This document shows positions 61,649 through 64,000 of a stretch of 64,000 nt of DNA, piece by piece. Numbering within the stretch: position 1 is the first letter of the stretch; every line of letters begins with the position of its first letter. The position numbers were made by a program, and so were the translations under genes. This DNA comes from Streptomyces sp. HUAS 15-9. Lineage in GTDB: Bacteria > Actinomycetota > Actinomycetes > Streptomycetales > Streptomycetaceae. The notes beneath the pieces were generated by a model. That model was not told the origin of the DNA and did not search any database. It saw nothing but the letters and a program-made list of their open reading frames with translations. Location: the NCBI RefSeq assembly GCF_025642155.1, contig NZ_CP106798.1:7316001-7380000 (forward strand), written 5' to 3'.

Positions 61649-62727
61649 CCCCGGATCCCCCGTGGGCCCTGCTCGCGGAGCTCACCCATGGCTGCCCGCT
61701 GCGCTGCGGCTACTGCTCCAACCCCGTCGAACTGGTCGGTCGGTCAGAAGAGCTGACCGCGCAGCAGTGGATGGGAGTGTTCCGGCAGGCGGCCGCGCTG
61801 GGCGTCGTACAGACCCATCTGTCGGGCGGTGAACCGCTGTTGAGGCGCGACCTGCCGGACATCGTCGCCGCCGCCGACACCGCCGGTCTGTACACGCAGC
61901 TCGTCACCAGCGGGCTCGGTCTGGGCGAGCGGCGGCTGGCGGCCCTCGTGGACGCCGGACTGCGCAGCGTCCAGCTCTCCGTCCAGCACGCGGACCCGGC
62001 GGCCTCCGAACGCATCGCGGGCGCCCGCTCGTTCGTGGCCAAGGAGCGGGCCGCGCGGCTCATCCGCGCGGCCGGAGTCCCCTTCGGGGTCAACGTCGTC
62101 CTGCACCACGGCAATCTCGACGCCCTCGACGACCTGATCGCTCTCGGCGTGGCCTGGGGCGTGGACCGGATCGAGCTCGCCAACACCCAGTTCCACGGCT
62201 GGGCGCTGCGCAACCGGACCGCCCTGCTGCCCACCCCCGAGCAGACCCGGCGGGCCCACGACACGGTGGCCGACTGGCGTCAACGGCTCCGTGACGGACC
62301 CGAGTTGGTGTGGGTCGCACCCGACCTCGTGGACGCCACGGCCAAGCCCTGCATGGGAGGCTGGGGCAGGGTCTCGCTCACCGTCGCCCCCGACGGCACG
62401 ACCCTGCCCTGTCCCGCCGCGGCCGCCCTCCCGGGCCTCGATCCGCCGAATGTGAAGGACCGCCCGCTCGACTGGATCTGGCGGCGGTCGACGGCCTTCA
62501 ACGCGTTCCGTGGCGAGTCCTGGATGCGGGAGCCCTGCCGGACCTGCGCTTTGCGCACCACCGACCACGGCGGCTGCCGCTGTCAGGCGTACGCCCTCAC
62601 CGGCGACGCCGCCCGCACCGACCCCGCCTGCCGGCACGCCCCCGACCACCACCTCGTACGCGACCTCGTGCGTCTCGCCGACGCAGACCGAGACCTCGCG
62701 TACGCCTACCGCGAAGGAGGACCATGA
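61645..62727 (+). CDS. pqqE: PqqE radical SAM enzyme
   Basis: A 360-aa protein. The 4Fe-4S radical SAM motif is CPLRCGYCSNP (CX3CX2C). The C-terminal SPASM cysteines are present (KPCMGGWGRVSL, CRTCALRTTDHGGCRC). It forms the Glu-Tyr C-C bond in PqqA. It overlaps the signal-peptide start of the next gene by 4 nt. Confidence 0.93.
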   Translation: MTPDPPWALLAELTHGCPLRCGYCSNPVELVGRSEELTAQQWMGVFRQAAALGVVQTHLSGGEPLLRRDLPDIVAAADTAGLYTQLVTSGLGLGERRLAALVDAGLRSVQLSVQHADPAASERIAGARSFVAKERAARLIRAAGVPFGVNVVLHHGNLDALDDLIALGVAWGVDRIELANTQFHGWALRNRTALLPTPEQTRRAHDTVADWRQRLRDGPELVWVAPDLVDATAKPCMGGWGRVSLTVAPDGTTLPCPAAAALPGLDPPNVKDRPLDWIWRRSTAFNAFRGESWMREPCRTCALRTTDHGGCRCQAYALTGDAARTDPACRHAPDHHLVRDLVRLADADRDLAYAYREGGP

Positions 62728-63907
62728 GACGCCGACGTCTGCGTGCGGCGCTGACGGCACTCGCGCTGACCACGGGTGGCCTGGCCGCGCTGCCCGCCGC
62801 CGTCCCCCGGCCGTCGCCGCCCCCGCCCCGCGCCGGCCGGCCGCCGCCACCGACTGGTCCACGGCCGTGGTCGACTCCACCATGGACCGCTACACACCGG
62901 CCACCATCGGCGGCTGGTCGTACCCGGTGGGCCTCTACCTCTACGGCCAGTACCTCACCTACCGGCGCACCCACGACGCGCGCTACCTCACCTACATCAA
63001 GAGCTATGTCGACCGCTTCGTGAAGAGCGACGGCTCCATCGGCCAGTCATTCAACAACCTGGACAGCATGCAGGCCGGCCGGCTGCTGGTGATCCTGCAC
63101 CACGAGACGGGCCAGGACCGCTACCGCAAGGCGGCCAAGAAGATCCGCGACCGCCTGGCCACCTACCCGCGCACCGCCGACGGCGGTTTCTGGCACGCCG
63201 ACAACAGCAGCCGAGCCCATCAACTCTGGGCCGACGGTGTCTACATGGTGAACCCGTTCCTCGTCGAGTACGGCAGGGAGTTCGGCGACCGTGCGTACAC
63301 GAACGACGAGGCGGCCGAGCAGCTCGCCGTCTACGGCGGTCATCTCCAGGTGGCGAACGGGCTGTTGAAGCACGCCTACGACGAGTCGAGGACCGCGAGC
63401 TGGGCCGATCCGCACACCGGGCTCGCACCCGAGCACTGGTGCCGGGCGATCGGCTGGTACTCGATGGCGATCGTCGATGTGCTCGACGCGATCCCGGGCG
63501 GCCATCCGCGACGGCCCCAGCTCCTCGACATCTTCCGGCGGCTCGCGGCCGGTCTCGAGAAGTACCAGGACCCGGCGACCGGACGCTGGTTCCAGGTCGT
63601 CGACAAGGGTGGCCGCGCCGACAACTGGACCGAGACGTCCTGCTCCAGCATGTTCACCTACGCGCTGTTCCGGGGCGCCCAACAGGGCTATCTGGACCGG
63701 CACTTCACGGCCGTGGCCCGGCGTGGCTACGAGGGCGTGCTGGCGAAGGTCTCGGTCGGCACGGACGGCCGAACCAGCCTGGCCGACATCTCCATCGGCA
63801 CGAACGTCGGCGACTACGCGTACTACATCGCGCGCACCCGGGCCACGAATGACTTCCACGGCCTAGGGGCCTTTCTGATCATGAACGAGCAGCTGCGAGG
63901 AGATTAG
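62724..63907 (+). pseudogene. GH88/GH105-like secreted glycoside hydrolase split by a 1-nt frameshift
   Basis: ATG 62724 (ATGA overlap with pqqE) opens a signal peptide, RRRRLRAALTALALTTGG. The catalytic domain is in another frame: WSYPVGLYLYGQYLTYRRT, FWHADNSSRAHQLWADGVYM and PEHWCRAIGWYSMAI, the alpha/alpha-barrel pattern of unsaturated rhamnogalacturonyl hydrolases. Adding one C to the C5 run at 62804-62808 joins them into a protein of about 394 aa. It may be a real mutation or a sequencing error in a homopolymer. Confidence 0.78.
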
Positions 63908-63911
63908 TGTC

Positions 63912-64000
63912 ATGAGCACGTCTAGATGGGGCACGGCCAGAAGGGCGGTGCTCGGTGCCGCACTCGGCGGCGCCGCGACAGCCGCGGTCGGCCTGCCCGC
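63912..64000 (+). CDS. Secreted protein with Tat-like signal peptide (3' end missing)
   Basis: ATG 63912 starts 4 nt after the GH105-like stop and reads MSTSRWGTARRAVLGAALGG, with an RR-x-hydrophobic pattern typical of Tat signals. GAGGAG lies 13 nt upstream. The gene runs off the window, so its product cannot be named; it is probably another carbohydrate-active enzyme. Confidence 0.6.
   Translation, partial: MSTSRWGTARRAVLGAALGGAATAAVGLP

Overview
The window is high-GC actinobacterial chromosome and looks like Streptomyces. Codon third positions are almost all G or C, genes are packed with GTGA/ATGA overlaps, and several gene sets are typical of the genus: a gvpOAFGYZJLSK gas-vesicle operon, a CBM2 cellulase cluster with CebR-type operators, a chitosanase with a CsnR-type operator, Scr1-like XRE/DUF5753 regulators and SpoIIE/ATPase phosphatases. 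I see no rRNA, tRNA, CRISPR array, integrase or transposase.

Layout. 1-7512: the 3' part of a GAF-SpoIIE-HATPase phosphatase, a methyltransferase, then four tightly linked peptidases (M55 D-aminopeptidase, M20, S9, S66 LD-carboxypeptidase) that look like a peptide or cell-wall-peptide breakdown set. 7585-14804: an acetyltransferase, DUF6204, DUF5107/TPR, VOC and holin-X proteins, then a coupled NDH-2-like oxidoreductase and transketolase. 14869-15165: a ligD polymerase-domain remnant. 15216-20607: the ten-gene gas-vesicle operon. 20627-28055: small membrane protein, methyltransferase, a frameshifted PAP2/diacylglycerol-kinase fusion, histidine phosphatase, ABC-F ATPase, a DJ-1/PfpI protein, a DUF2795 protein and a SigB/F/G-type sigma factor. 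28177-38477: a repeat-rich secreted protein, an aminotransferase-fold protein with no lysine coupled to an MBL-fold hydrolase, DedA plus a second MBL protein, a holin-like/phosphodiesterase fusion, a MoxR-type ATPase/VWA pair separated by a tandem duplication, and OsmC. 38608-47866: a DnaK, an orphan NarJ, XRE regulators with a methyltransferase, an ADP-ribosylglycohydrolase, a pterin dehydratase, small hypotheticals and a WYL regulator with its own operator.

47905-54654 is a cellulose-degradation island: GH48 on the minus strand, divergent from GH5 and GH6 on the plus strand, around a perfect CebR-type box. Next to it is the stump of a GH74 xyloglucanase fused tail to tail with the stump of another secreted protein. 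The GH5 gene has a TTA codon near its start, so its translation may depend on bldA. 54679-60189 holds a PhyH-like dioxygenase, a methyltransferase, a WD40 remnant, an SDR gene broken by a short palindromic repeat, a GH75 chitosanase, a dimeric-barrel protein and an aldo/keto reductase. 60496-62727 is a pqqA-C-D-E set with no pqqB, coupled to a GH105-like secreted hydrolase whose signal peptide and catalytic domain are in different frames. The window ends inside a gene that begins with a Tat-like signal peptide.

Overall the window is a patchwork of intact house genes and several decay or rearrangement scars: ligD, PAP2-DAGK, GH74, SDR, WD40, GH105 and the ATPase/VWA duplication. Functions are inferred from motifs and family knowledge; no database search was possible.
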